This document shows positions 32,370 through 41,626 of a stretch of 64,000 bases of DNA, in pieces (the stretch's first letter is position 1; the number at the start of each line of letters is the position of its first letter). Both the position numbers and the translations under genes were made by a program. Under the pieces are notes generated by a model. It saw only the letters and a list, made by a program, of their open reading frames with translations, did no database searches and was not told the origin of the DNA. This stretch comes from JALORV01 sp963754065 (GTDB lineage: Bacteria > Pseudomonadota > Gammaproteobacteria > Burkholderiales > Burkholderiaceae_F), in contig CAVWFH010000004.1 of NCBI GenBank assembly GCA_963754065.1, positions 62,001 through 126,000 of the forward strand. Direction: 5' to 3'.

Positions 32370-32821
32370 TACGAGGCTTCCTTTTCGTTGCGCAGTGCGC
32401 ATGTCATTTCAGTCTCGCAGACCACGTCGCCGTCGACCCGCGCGCAGCCGGTGAACTTGCCGACTCCGCGCTTGACCCGGTCCATCGTGACGTCGAGCCT
32501 CAACTGGTCACCAGGCACGACGGGCCGCTTGAAGCGCGCGCCGTCGATGCCGGCGAAGTAAAAGAGCGTTCCCTCGGGATACGACGTCTTCATCGTGATG
32601 TATGTCAGCACCGCCGCGGCCTGTGCGAGTGCTTCGATCATCAGCACGCCCGGCATGACGGGGTGCCCCGGGAAATGCCCCTGGAAGAACGGCTCGTTGA
32701 TCGAGACATTCTTGATGGCGCTGATGCGCACGCCGGGTTCAAGCTCGAGTACGCGATCCACAAGAAGGATCGGATACCGATGCGGCATCAGTTTCAGTAT
32801 CTGATTGATATCCAGCTTCAT
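32369..32821 (-). CDS. fabZ: 3-hydroxyacyl-ACP dehydratase FabZ
   Basis: 150 aa from ATG 32821, which overlaps the lpxD stop (ATGA); longer starts lie inside lpxD. The hot-dog fold begins MKLDINQILKLMPHRYPILLVDRVLEL. The active site is HFPGHPVMPGVLMIEALAQAAAVL with catalytic His and Glu. It dehydrates 3-hydroxyacyl-ACP in fatty acid elongation, competing with LpxA for hydroxymyristoyl-ACP, which explains its place between lpxD and lpxA. Confidence 0.96.
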   Translation of the reverse strand: MKLDINQILKLMPHRYPILLVDRVLELEPGVRISAIKNVSINEPFFQGHFPGHPVMPGVLMIEALAQAAAVLTYITMKTSYPEGTLFYFAGIDGARFKRPVVPGDQLRLDVTMDRVKRGVGKFTGCARVDGDVVCETEMTCALRNEKEAS

Positions 32822-33894
32822 TTGTTGCCTCCACGGCGCGCCGCTTCGAGTTCCCTGACACGCCGACGCAGATCGTCCAGCTGTCGGATGATCGCTGCAG
32901 CCTTTTCCCATTCGCGATGCTGCATCATCGGGAAGAATCCTGTGTGGTGCCCGGCGGTTTCGATCGATCTCGAGACGACGGTTGCCGGACCGATGATGCA
33001 TCCGTCAGCGATCGACAGATGCCCCACAATGCCAGCTGCTCCGCCGATCTGGCAGTTGCGGCCGATCCGCGCACTGCCCGCGATGCCGACACAACCGGCG
33101 ATCACGGTGTTCGCGCCGATGAAGCAGTTGTGGCCAACCTGGATCTGATTGTCTAGCTTGACGCCGGATTCGACGACGGTGTCGCCCATCGTGCCGCGGT
33201 CGATCGTTGTGTTGGCTCCAATTTCGACATCGTCACCAATGACGACGCGACCGATCTGCGGAATCTTGATCCAGCGGCCGTCCAGCGGCGCAAAGCCGAA
33301 GCCGTCGGCGCCGATCACTGCACCGCTGTGAACGATGCACCGATCGCCAATCTCGCAGCGGTCCAGCACGACGGCGCGCGGATGTAACTGCGAGCCGGCA
33401 CCGAGGACTGCACCCGCACCGAGGACGGCCCCCGCACCCACAACCGCACCCGGACCCACCCGCGCACCGGCGCCGATCATCGCCCCAGCGGCAACAGTTG
33501 CTGTGGAATCGATCTCGGCGCCAGCCGAAACGCTGGCATCCGGATCGATGCCAGGCGATCGCTGTTCGGTTGGATGGAGCAACTGTGCGGCCAGTGCGAA
33601 CCACGCATAGGGCTGGTCGACAACGACCAGGGCGAGGTCATGGCGGCCGGCGTCTTGCAGGCTCGTGGCATCGGCGGCGTTGAGCACAATGGCTCCGGCC
33701 CGCGTGCCGATGGCGTCGCTGCGGTAACGTGAATTGGCCAGGAACGAAAGATCGGAGGACGTCGCCGCCGACAGCGTAGCGACGGCCGTGACACGTGTCG
33801 CGGGCTTCCCTGTTACGGTCGCCTGCAGCCGACCCTCGGTGCGCCCGGCAATGGCGGCTGTCAGCTCCGACAGCGACAGTCCGCCCGATGTCAT
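32818..33894 (-). CDS. lpxD: UDP-3-O-acylglucosamine N-acyltransferase
   Basis: 358 aa. The N-terminal uridine-binding domain (about 1-115) includes LSAATSSDLSFLANSRYRSDAIGTRAGAIVL. The central beta-helix has a very regular run, GAGARVGPGAVVGAGAVL and onward, then VHSGAVIGADGFGFAPLDGRWIKIPQIGRVVIGDDVEIGANTTIDRGTM with QVGHNCFIGANTVIAGCVGIAGSA holding the catalytic His. The C-terminal helix is QLDDLRRRVRELEAARRGG. It adds the second 3-hydroxyacyl chain in lipid A synthesis. 5 nt downstream of skp. Confidence 0.96.
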   Translation of the reverse strand: MTSGGLSLSELTAAIAGRTEGRLQATVTGKPATRVTAVATLSAATSSDLSFLANSRYRSDAIGTRAGAIVLNAADATSLQDAGRHDLALVVVDQPYAWFALAAQLLHPTEQRSPGIDPDASVSAGAEIDSTATVAAGAMIGAGARVGPGAVVGAGAVLGAGAVLGAGSQLHPRAVVLDRCEIGDRCIVHSGAVIGADGFGFAPLDGRWIKIPQIGRVVIGDDVEIGANTTIDRGTMGDTVVESGVKLDNQIQVGHNCFIGANTVIAGCVGIAGSARIGRNCQIGGAAGIVGHLSIADGCIIGPATVVSRSIETAGHHTGFFPMMQHREWEKAAAIIRQLDDLRRRVRELEAARRGGNK

Positions 33895-33899
33895 CGTTG

Positions 33900-34403
33900 C
33901 TACTTCGCGGCGTTGAGAGCGCGCAGCACCCGTTCCGTCATGTCGATGCGGGGATTGAAGTAGACCGCCTCCTGCACGATGAGGTCGAACTTCTCCTGCT
34001 CGGCAATCTGACGGATGATCCGATTGGTGCGTTCGAGCAGTCCCTGCAGTTCCTCATTGCGGCGCTGGTTGAAGTCTTCTCGGAACTCGCGCTGTTTGCG
34101 CTGGAATTCACGATCCATCTCGGCCAGCTCGCGCTGGCGACGCACGCGGTCGCTCTCGGACATGACCGGTCCATCCTTCTCGAATCGCTCGGCCGAGGTC
34201 TTGAGACGCGCTCCCATCTCCTGGAGTTCTTTGTCGCGTTTGGAGAACTCCGCTTCCAGCTTCTGCATCGCGGCGCGCGCCGGCTGCGAATCGCGCAGGA
34301 TGCGGTCCGAGTTGACGACACCGACCTTCAGTTCCTGCGCATGGGCGAGCGGCGCCGCGGCAAGCAGCGCGGCCACGGCGACTGCCGAAAGCCACTGGGT
34401 CAT
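33900..34403 (-). CDS. skp: periplasmic chaperone Skp/OmpH family
   Basis: 167 aa. A signal peptide ends at PLAHAQ (about 1-23). The mature part starts ELKVGVVNSDRILRDSQPARAAMQKLEAEF, as in OmpH/Skp, then a long coiled-coil (KRDKELQEMGARLKTSAERFEKDG...RRQRELAEMDREFQRKQREFREDFNQRRNEEL) that forms the tentacles. The end, YFNPRIDMTERVLRALNAAK, closes the body domain. It carries unfolded outer-membrane proteins to BamA, encoded directly upstream. Confidence 0.95.
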   Translation of the reverse strand: MTQWLSAVAVAALLAAAPLAHAQELKVGVVNSDRILRDSQPARAAMQKLEAEFSKRDKELQEMGARLKTSAERFEKDGPVMSESDRVRRQRELAEMDREFQRKQREFREDFNQRRNEELQGLLERTNRIIRQIAEQEKFDLIVQEAVYFNPRIDMTERVLRALNAAK

Positions 34404-34443
34404 AAGTTTCCCTGCACTCGATTAACCGAGTGATTTTGCCACA

Positions 34444-36831
34444 TCAGAAGCCGGTTCCGATCTGGAACTGGAAGCGTTGGATGCGATCCCATGGCTCGGA
34501 GTTCAGCGGATACGCGTAAGACAGCCGCAGCGGACCGAGCGGTGAAAGCCACGAGATTCCGATGCCCGCCGAATAACGAATCAGGCTGAGGTCGATGCCC
34601 GCCGAGTCACCGTAGTACGGTCCGGTGCAGAAGGCGCCGGGGTTGTCTGCAACGTCCTGCGGGTTGGTATTCAGTGGAACGCTGTAGACGCCATTGCAGC
34701 CCGGCCCCCAGACCTGTCCCATGTCCACAAACAAGGCTGCGCGCAACGCCTGGTTGGCGCCGGGAATCGGAACCAGCGCCTCGAAGGACGCATTGAACCG
34801 CCGCGTGCCGCCGAGGGGATCTCCGTAGATATCGCGCGGGCCGAGCGAAGCGGCCTCGAAGCCGCGCACGCTGCCGATACCGCCGACATAGAAGTTCTTG
34901 AAGAACGGATAGGGCCTGCCGCCATAGCCGTTGCCGTAACCAAGTTCCGTGCTGGCGGCCAGCGTGACGAAACTCGCGAGCGGGAAGAACTGCTGCAAGC
35001 GGTACGTGAGCCGGTAGTACTCCAGGTCCAGCACCGGAAGTGCAAATTCGCCGAAGGCGCTCTGCACGCGACCGCGCGTCGGGAACAGCAGACTGTCGCG
35101 ACTGTCGGCCGACCACCCGGCCGTCAATGCCAGCGCATCGGACGTCTCGCCGAAATCCTGTACGTACTCGATGTAGCGCGGCGGCGACGTCGGCGTGAGA
35201 TCGATCGTCGTGCCCTCGTAGCGCAGGCCGAGGAAGATGCGGTCGTACTCCGTGAACGGAACGCCGTAGACGAGCCCGGCCCCCCGCGTCGCATACCCGA
35301 CGCTGGACAGCCCCAGTTCGGCCAGGTTGGAATCGCGCCAGTACAGTTCAATGGTGCGGCTGATGCCCTCCGTCGTGACGAACGGGTCGGTGTGTGTGAT
35401 CGAAAACACCGTGTTCGACTTGCTGGTGTTGACCTCGAAGGCCAGCGCGTTGCCAGACCCGAACAGATTCTGCTGTGACAGGCCGGCCGTCAGGACAACG
35501 CCTTCAGAACTGGAGTAGCCGGCACCCAGCTGGATGTTTCCTGTCGCCCGCTCCTTGACCGTCACGTTGACATCGACCTGATCCGGCGCCGTCGGCACGG
35601 CCGGCGTGTCGATCGTCACCGTCTCAAAGTATCCCAGGCGATCGAGCCGTTCCTTGGACAGGCGTACGCGCTCGGCATCGAACCAGCCGGCCTCGAACTG
35701 GCGCAACTCGCGGCGGATCACCTCGTCCTTGGTGCGCACGTTGCCGCCGACATTGACGCGCCGGACGTACACGCGGCGACCCGGATCGACAAGGATGGTG
35801 AATGCCACTTCGCGCGTCTCGCGATTGGCGTCCGGCACCGGATTGGCTGAAGCAAAGGCGTAACCGAGCGTGCTCATGCGGTCGGTGACGGCCTTGCCGA
35901 TCGCATTGACCTTCTCGGCGTTGAACACGTCGCCCGGTTTTACGGTGATCAGCGGCGCGAGTTCCTCGTCCAGTCCGAGCAGTTCGCCTCCGAGCTTGAC
36001 GCCCGAAACCCGGTACTGCTCGCCCTCGACGACATTGATCGTGACCGAAATGTCCTTCTTGTCCGGCGTGATCGAGACATTGACCGAGTCGATGCGGAAA
36101 TCGAGGTAACCCCGGTTCAGGTAATACGAACGCAGTGACTCGAGGTCGGCACCGAGCTTCTGGCGCGAGTACTGGTCGCGCTTCGTGTACCAGGAGATCC
36201 AGTTCGGTGTCGACAGATCCATCTGCGACCGCAAGGTGCCATCACTGAACACCTTGTTGCCCGTGAAGGCGATCGTGCGGATCTTCGAGGTGTCGCCCTC
36301 TTCCACGGCCATCGAGATATTGACCCGGTTGCGCTCGATCGGCGTGACCGTCGTCTTGATCTCCACCCCGTAGAGGCCGCGCGACAGGTACTGGCGACGC
36401 AGCTCCTGCTCGGCGCGCTCGAGCAGTGCCCGGTCATAGATGCGGCCGTCGGCCAGCCCGACATCGCGCAGTGACTTGAGGACCTGGTCCTTCTCGAACT
36501 CCTTCACTCCGGCGAGATCGATGCTCGCGATCGCCGGACGCTCATCGACAATGACGACCAGCACGTCGCCGTCGACTTCAAGTCGAACATCCTTGAAAAG
36601 GCCGCTGGCGTAGAGCGCACGGATAGCCTGCGTGCCGCGCTCGGGGTCGAAGCGGTCCCCGACACGGATCGGCAGGTAGGTGAAGACGGTGCCGGCCTCG
36701 GTGCGCTGGACCCCTTCGACGCGGATGTCGCGAACGACGAACTCCTGCGCCTGGGCACTGAAGCAGTAGGCAGCGATGACGGCCGCCGCGACGCGGCGCA
36801 ACGCCACGGGCACGCTGCGCCTGGATGACAC
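34444..36831 (-). CDS. bamA: outer-membrane protein assembly factor BamA
   Basis: 795 aa from GTG 36831, which gives a clean signal peptide (SSRRSVPVALRRVAAAVIAAYCFSAQAQ); no ATG exists here, and TTG 36855 would add 8 residues. Five POTRA domains start with EFVVRDIRVEGVQRTEAGTVFTYLPIRVGD. The C-terminal 16-strand barrel includes the GSVRGFEAASLGPRD segment (VRGF/RGF motif of Omp85 loop 6) and ends QFQIGTGF, a terminal Phe beta-signal. It folds and inserts outer-membrane proteins. 36 nt downstream of rseP; both serve envelope stress and biogenesis. Confidence 0.95.
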   Translation of the reverse strand: MSSRRSVPVALRRVAAAVIAAYCFSAQAQEFVVRDIRVEGVQRTEAGTVFTYLPIRVGDRFDPERGTQAIRALYASGLFKDVRLEVDGDVLVVIVDERPAIASIDLAGVKEFEKDQVLKSLRDVGLADGRIYDRALLERAEQELRRQYLSRGLYGVEIKTTVTPIERNRVNISMAVEEGDTSKIRTIAFTGNKVFSDGTLRSQMDLSTPNWISWYTKRDQYSRQKLGADLESLRSYYLNRGYLDFRIDSVNVSITPDKKDISVTINVVEGEQYRVSGVKLGGELLGLDEELAPLITVKPGDVFNAEKVNAIGKAVTDRMSTLGYAFASANPVPDANRETREVAFTILVDPGRRVYVRRVNVGGNVRTKDEVIRRELRQFEAGWFDAERVRLSKERLDRLGYFETVTIDTPAVPTAPDQVDVNVTVKERATGNIQLGAGYSSSEGVVLTAGLSQQNLFGSGNALAFEVNTSKSNTVFSITHTDPFVTTEGISRTIELYWRDSNLAELGLSSVGYATRGAGLVYGVPFTEYDRIFLGLRYEGTTIDLTPTSPPRYIEYVQDFGETSDALALTAGWSADSRDSLLFPTRGRVQSAFGEFALPVLDLEYYRLTYRLQQFFPLASFVTLAASTELGYGNGYGGRPYPFFKNFYVGGIGSVRGFEAASLGPRDIYGDPLGGTRRFNASFEALVPIPGANQALRAALFVDMGQVWGPGCNGVYSVPLNTNPQDVADNPGAFCTGPYYGDSAGIDLSLIRYSAGIGISWLSPLGPLRLSYAYPLNSEPWDRIQRFQFQIGTGF

Positions 36832-36867
36832 GCGGCGATCCAACTCAGGTTCCAATCATGCCGGGGG

Positions 36868-38217
36868 TCAGGAAAGCAGCCGCATCAGGTCGTTGTAGAG
36901 CGCCAGCATGGTCAGCAGGCCCAGCAGTGCCACTCCGGCACGCTGCCCCCACTCGATGACCCAGTCGGCCGGCGGGCTGCCCTTGAGAATTTCGATCAAA
37001 TAATACAGTAAGTGCCCTCCATCGAGCATCGGAACCGGGAGCAGGTTCAGCACCGCCAGGCTGATGGAAACAAGCGCAAGAAAGTTGAGGAACGGCGCAA
37101 GGCCGATGCGCGCGGTCTGTCCCGCGTAGTCCGCAATCGTGACCGGTCCGGAGAGGTTCTTCCATGATGCCTCGCCGGTGATCATCTTGCCCAGCATCTT
37201 GAGCGAGAAGATCGCGGTGTCCCAGGTCTTGCCGGTCGCGAGTCCGATGCTTTCGAACGGTCCGTATTGCACCTTGATCAGCGGTGGCCGGTCGTTCAGC
37301 TCGGCACCGATGCGACCGATCGCCTTGCCCTGCTCGTCGTTGATGAGCGCCGGGGTCACGGTCAGCCGCACGACGGCGCCATCACGCTGCACGCCAAGGT
37401 CCATCGCTTTGCCTGCGGAAGCACGGATGCGCTCGATCAGGTCGCGCGCAGAACCAACCTTCGTGCCATTGGCCTCGATGATTGTGTCGCCCGCCTTGAG
37501 CCCGGCTTGTGCCGCAGCACCGCCTTCGGTGAGTCGGTTCACTCGCGGCGGACCGCTGTAGGGTACGAAGCCGAGCCGGTTGACGACATCGGATTCGAGA
37601 TCGGACGACGTCAGTGGTCCCGGCTCGAGTCGCAGTGTCCGACGCTGGCCATCGGCCCCCTCGACCTCGATCTCGATCGGCGCATTGGCGACCGCCTTCT
37701 GCAGCAGGAGCCAACGCAGCTCGTTCCACGAACGCACGCCGTCGCCGTCGACTGCTGTGACTGTGTCCCCGGCCTCGACTCCGGCGGTCGCCGCCGCGGT
37801 TGCTTCGGCCGGCGCGCCCAGAGTCGCACGAGGCTCAAATACGCCGATGACGTTCAGTAGCCAATAGACAAAGATCGCCAGCAGCAGATTGGCCACCGGG
37901 CCGGCAAGCACGATGGCAAACCGCTTGCCGACCGGCTGCCGGTTGAATGCGCGCGGACGATCGTCGTCGGAAACCGGAGTGTCCGGATCGCGTTCATCGA
38001 GCATGCGGACATACCCGCCGAGCGGCAGTGCCGAAACCACCCATTCGGTCCGGTCGGGTCCGCGCACCCAGCGCGCGATCGGCCGACCGAAACCGATCGA
38101 GAATCGCAGGACCTTGACGCCACACCAGCGGGCGACCCAGTAGTGACCCAGCTCGTGGATCACGATCAGGACCCCAAGGGTCACGAGAAAGGCGGCGATC
38201 GTCGTCATCAGATTCAT
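36868..38217 (-). CDS. rseP: RseP site-2 zinc metalloprotease
   Basis: 449 aa with GAGGA before ATG 38217. The first membrane segment carries VIHELGHYWVARWCG (HExxH zinc site). Two PDZ domains follow (around EATAAATAGVEAGDTVTAVDGDGV and RLTEGGAAAQAGLKAGDTIIEANGTKV). The third helix has LNLLPVPMLDGGHLLYYLIE, with the LDG metal-ligand motif. It cleaves anti-sigma factor RseA within the membrane in the sigma-E response. 9 nt after dxr. Confidence 0.96.
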   Translation of the reverse strand: MNLMTTIAAFLVTLGVLIVIHELGHYWVARWCGVKVLRFSIGFGRPIARWVRGPDRTEWVVSALPLGGYVRMLDERDPDTPVSDDDRPRAFNRQPVGKRFAIVLAGPVANLLLAIFVYWLLNVIGVFEPRATLGAPAEATAAATAGVEAGDTVTAVDGDGVRSWNELRWLLLQKAVANAPIEIEVEGADGQRRTLRLEPGPLTSSDLESDVVNRLGFVPYSGPPRVNRLTEGGAAAQAGLKAGDTIIEANGTKVGSARDLIERIRASAGKAMDLGVQRDGAVVRLTVTPALINDEQGKAIGRIGAELNDRPPLIKVQYGPFESIGLATGKTWDTAIFSLKMLGKMITGEASWKNLSGPVTIADYAGQTARIGLAPFLNFLALVSISLAVLNLLPVPMLDGGHLLYYLIEILKGSPPADWVIEWGQRAGVALLGLLTMLALYNDLMRLLS

Positions 38218-38226
38218 CAGCAGTCC

Positions 38227-39390
38227 TCAGGCGTGCAGGGCAACCGCCCGTGCGGCACGGTCGCGCGCCTGCCGATCGATCTCGAGCACTTCCTCGACAC
38301 TGGCCGGCATTGCCGGCTGAAACTCGTCGAGCACGCGTTCTATGGTCGGCGCGATCTGGGTGAACGGCAAGCGCCGTTGCAGGAAGGCTTCGACCGCGTA
38401 CTCGTTGGCAGCGTTCAATACGGCGCTCGCCGCGCCACCGCTGCGCAACGCCGCATAGGCGTAGCCGAGGCACGGAAACTGCTCACGGTCCGGCGCTTCG
38501 AACGTCAGCGAGCCCAGGCGCGAGAAGTCGAGCCGCTTGGCGCCGCTTTCCACCCGATCGGGCCATGCCAGCGCATAGGCGAGCGGCGTACGCATGTCCG
38601 GCGTACCGAGCTGCGCCAGCACCGAACCGTCCGGAAATTCGACCATCGAGTGAATCACGCTCTGCGGATGGATCACGACGTCTATCCGCTCCGGCGGCAT
38701 GTCGAACAGCCAACTGGCTTCGATCACCTCGAGGCCCTTGTTCATCAGCGTGGCCGAGTCGACCGAGATCTTGCGGCCCATGACCCAGTTCGGATGTGCG
38801 CAGGCTTCGTCGGGTGTCACGGCATCGAGATCGCTTCGCCGCAGGAACGGCCCGCCGGACGCTGTCAGGACGAGCCGCGCCTGTCCGCGCTGGCCATCGC
38901 CAGCGCCGGCGAGGCACTGGTGTATAGCGTTGTGTTCGCTGTCCACCGGCAGCAGTTCACCACCCGCCGCGCGCAGTGCCGCCATTAGCAGTCCGCCGGC
39001 ACAGACAATGGCTTCCTTGTTGGCGAGCAACAGGCGCTTGCCTGCGCGCGCGGCAGCCAGCGTCGGCACCAGTCCGGCCGCGCCAACGATGGAGGCGAGC
39101 ACGGTATCGACTTCCGACGCCTGCGCGACTTCCGACAGAGCCCTGGCCCCCGCCCGAGGTTCGGCCGTCGCGCCACGTTCACGCAACGCCGCGCGCAGTG
39201 CGGGCTCCAGCGTTGCGTCGCCGACGACCACCACTGCGGGACGGAAGCGCAGCGCCAGGTCGGCCAAGGCATCGACGCTGGACTGGGCTGTCAGCGCATG
39301 CACGCGATAGCGATCGGGGTGGCGCGCAATGACATCGAGCGCGCTGGAACCGATCGAACCGGTCGCGCCGAGCAGGGTAATCGTCCGCAT
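38227..39390 (-). CDS. dxr: 1-deoxy-D-xylulose-5-phosphate reductoisomerase
   Basis: 387 aa; the ATG overlaps the cdsA stop (TAATG). NADPH-binding ITLLGATGSIGSSALDVIARHPDRYRVHALTA opens the protein. LLANKEAIVCAGGLL and LPVDSEHNAIHQCL carry metal and substrate ligands. NWVMGRKISVDSATLMNKGLEVIEASWLF is the flexible-loop signature. It is the committed MEP-pathway step for isoprenoids, including the undecaprenyl carrier built by UppS two genes upstream. Confidence 0.97.
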   Translation of the reverse strand: MRTITLLGATGSIGSSALDVIARHPDRYRVHALTAQSSVDALADLALRFRPAVVVVGDATLEPALRAALRERGATAEPRAGARALSEVAQASEVDTVLASIVGAAGLVPTLAAARAGKRLLLANKEAIVCAGGLLMAALRAAGGELLPVDSEHNAIHQCLAGAGDGQRGQARLVLTASGGPFLRRSDLDAVTPDEACAHPNWVMGRKISVDSATLMNKGLEVIEASWLFDMPPERIDVVIHPQSVIHSMVEFPDGSVLAQLGTPDMRTPLAYALAWPDRVESGAKRLDFSRLGSLTFEAPDREQFPCLGYAYAALRSGGAASAVLNAANEYAVEAFLQRRLPFTQIAPTIERVLDEFQPAMPASVEEVLEIDRQARDRAARAVALHA

Positions 39391-40223
39391 TACGTGGCCC
39401 AGATCCAGAACAATGCCGCTGCCGGCAACAACGCCAGCATCGCGTCGAGTCGATCATAGAAGCCACCGTGGCCCGGCAACAGGTGGCCGCTGTCCTTCGC
39501 ACCCGCCTGCCGCTTGAGCAGACTCTCGAACAGGTCGCCAACGATGGACAGCGCCACGAGCGCCGCAAACAGCGGCAGTGCAAGAGCGATACCAAGGCGA
39601 TCGAGCAGCGCACTCGTGTACAGCGACGCCGTCGGATACACCTTCCAGGCCACCAAGGCAACGATACCGACGGCCAGTATGGCCCCCCAGACCCCGGCCC
39701 ACGTCTTGCCAGGGCTGATATGCGGCGCCAGCTTCGTCTTGCCGAACGCCCGCCCGGCGAAGTAAGCAGCCGTGTCGGCCAGCCACACAACGAAGAGCAC
39801 CGAAACGAGCATCACGATTCCCTGTCGCACGAAGAGGATCAGCGAACACCAGGCGGCCACGGGGAGCAAGAGTGCGAGCAACGTGGAGGCCCCGGAAGGG
39901 ACCCTGACCAGGCCGCGCCGCTCGGATCGCAGCAGCACAACGCCAAGCCCCGTCCAAACGCCGGTCGCCAACGCCGCCAGCGCAAAGGTCACTGCATGGA
40001 TCGACTCTGGCTGCATCACCAGGCCCGTGACCAGCACTGCTCCCAGCGCCAATGCGAGGCCCAAAGCACCGCCAAATTTCCATCCCGCAAGTTGCAGCCA
40101 CTCGGCCTGCGCGACGGCGAACGCTGCGGCCATCAGCACCGCGAATGCGAGCGGCGACCAGGCGAGCGCACCGAACAGCACCGCTACCAGAACGAGGGCC
40201 GTAATGACGCGCTGCTTCAGCAC
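39390..40223 (-). CDS. cdsA: phosphatidate cytidylyltransferase
   Basis: 277 aa from GTG 40223, with GAGGA 8 nt upstream; other starts upstream lie in uppS. About eight membrane segments. The CDP-diacylglycerol synthase signature is SIVGDLFESLLKRQAGAKDSGHLLPGHGGFYDRLDAML near the C-terminus. It makes CDP-diacylglycerol from phosphatidate and CTP, feeding all phospholipids. 10 nt after uppS. Confidence 0.96.
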   Translation of the reverse strand: MLKQRVITALVLVAVLFGALAWSPLAFAVLMAAAFAVAQAEWLQLAGWKFGGALGLALALGAVLVTGLVMQPESIHAVTFALAALATGVWTGLGVVLLRSERRGLVRVPSGASTLLALLLPVAAWCSLILFVRQGIVMLVSVLFVVWLADTAAYFAGRAFGKTKLAPHISPGKTWAGVWGAILAVGIVALVAWKVYPTASLYTSALLDRLGIALALPLFAALVALSIVGDLFESLLKRQAGAKDSGHLLPGHGGFYDRLDAMLALLPAAALFWIWAT

Positions 40224-40233
40224 GCCGAGGTCC

Positions 40234-41007
40234 TCAGGCAGCGCTGGGCAGGGATGGCTCGGCCTCGACCTGTTCGCCTGTCTTGCCGAAACGGCGCTGG
40301 CGGCCCGAGTACCAATGAAGGGCCGCATCGAGTTCGGCGGCATCGAAGTCCGGCCAGAGAACGTCACTGAAATACAGCTCCGCGTAGGCGAGTTGCCACA
40401 ACAGGAAATTGCTGATGCGCCGCTCACCACCGGTCCGGATCAGCAGATCCGGATCGGGTGCGAAGGCCAAAGCCAGTCGTTGCTCGATTGCATGGGCATC
40501 GATCCGGACGTCGGTCCGGCCGGACTCCAGCTGCTCGCGCGCGACGCTCTCGGCGGCTTGCGCAATGTCCCAGCGACCGCCGTAGTTGGCGCAGATCGTC
40601 AGATTCAGCCGGCTGTTGTGCGCCGTGCGCTGTTCCGAATCCGCGATCAGTCGCCGCAGCTCGGGCCCGAAGGCCAGGGTCTCGCCGACAACCCGCATGC
40701 GCACACCGAGTTCGACCAGCTTGTCGATCTCTCGTTGCAGCGCGAGCATGAATAGGCGCATCAGAGTCGACACTTCGTCCGCGGGCCGCCGCCAGTTTTC
40801 AGAGCTGAAGGCAAACAACGTCAGGTACTCGATGCCGCGTTCGCCGCACGCGCCCAGCGTGGCCCGAACCGCGTCGATTCCCCGTGTATGTCCTGCCACC
40901 CTCGGCTTGCCGCGCGACACCGCCCAGCGGCCGTTGCCGTCCATGATGACCGCTACGTGCCGCGGCCGCGGGGCCGCGGTGACCATGGGGCGGAAGTCGC
41001 GTTTCAT
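40234..41007 (-). CDS. uppS: undecaprenyl diphosphate synthase
   Basis: 257 aa. VAVIMDGNGRWAVSRGKPRVAGHTRGIDAVR has the catalytic Asp and the IPP-binding pocket. LTLFAFSSENWRRP and DLLIRTGGERRISNFLLWQLAYAELYFSDVLWPDF are the cis-prenyltransferase signatures. It elongates farnesyl diphosphate to C55-PP, the cell-wall lipid carrier. The N-terminal 15 residues before RHVAVIMDG could be shortened by choosing the second Met. 21 nt after frr. Confidence 0.96.
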   Translation of the reverse strand: MKRDFRPMVTAAPRPRHVAVIMDGNGRWAVSRGKPRVAGHTRGIDAVRATLGACGERGIEYLTLFAFSSENWRRPADEVSTLMRLFMLALQREIDKLVELGVRMRVVGETLAFGPELRRLIADSEQRTAHNSRLNLTICANYGGRWDIAQAAESVAREQLESGRTDVRIDAHAIEQRLALAFAPDPDLLIRTGGERRISNFLLWQLAYAELYFSDVLWPDFDAAELDAALHWYSGRQRRFGKTGEQVEAEPSLPSAA

Positions 41008-41028
41008 GGACTGGTGCGCTGGCCGCGT

Positions 41029-41589
41029 CTAGACGGTCAGTACCTCTTTTTCCTTGTCCGCGACGATCCTGTCGACCTCGCCCACAAAACGGTCTGTCAG
41101 CTTCTGCACTGTGTCCTCGGCGCGCCGGTCGTCGTCCTCGGAAATTGTCTTCGCCTTCAGCAGTTCCTTGACATGGTGGTTCGCGTCGCGCCGCAGATTG
41201 CGTATCGCCACTTTCGCCGCCTCGCCTTCGTGCTTCACGACCTTCACGAGTTCCTTGCGCCGCTGCTCCGTCAGGACCGGCATCGGCACCCGGACGATGT
41301 CGCCGGTGGTCGCCGGATTGAGCCCGAGGTCGGATTCGCGAATCGCCTTCTCCACGACCGGGATCATTTTCTTCTCCCACGGCTGCACCGTGATCGTGCG
41401 CGCATCACCGAGCCCGACCTGGGAAACCTGACTGAGCGGAACCATCGAACCGTAGTAGTCGACCTGGATGTGATCGAGCAGCCCGGTATGCGCGCGGCCG
41501 GTGCGAATCTTTGACAGGTCGGCCTTCAGCGCATCGACCGACTTCAGCATCTTCTGTTCCGTCGTCTTCTGGATTTCTGCAACGTTCAT
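41029..41589 (-). CDS. frr: ribosome recycling factor
   Basis: 186 aa, standard length. It starts MNVAEIQKTTEQKMLKSVDALKADLSKIRTGRAHTGLLDHI (three-helix bundle start). The end TVQKLTDRFVGEVDRIVADKEKEVLTV closes the bundle. With EF-G it splits post-termination ribosomes. Part of the rpsB-tsf-pyrH-frr translation block. Confidence 0.97.
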   Translation of the reverse strand: MNVAEIQKTTEQKMLKSVDALKADLSKIRTGRAHTGLLDHIQVDYYGSMVPLSQVSQVGLGDARTITVQPWEKKMIPVVEKAIRESDLGLNPATTGDIVRVPMPVLTEQRRKELVKVVKHEGEAAKVAIRNLRRDANHHVKELLKAKTISEDDDRRAEDTVQKLTDRFVGEVDRIVADKEKEVLTV

Positions 41590-41626
41590 CCGAATCTCCT
41601 TGCTTGGTACAGGCGGGACTCACCGG

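Noticed and set aside
33370..33480. Tandem GAGAVL-type repeats in lpxD as an extra beta-helix insertion
   Set aside because: Counting hexapeptides against my memory of E. coli LpxD gives the same number of coils, so no duplication is needed.
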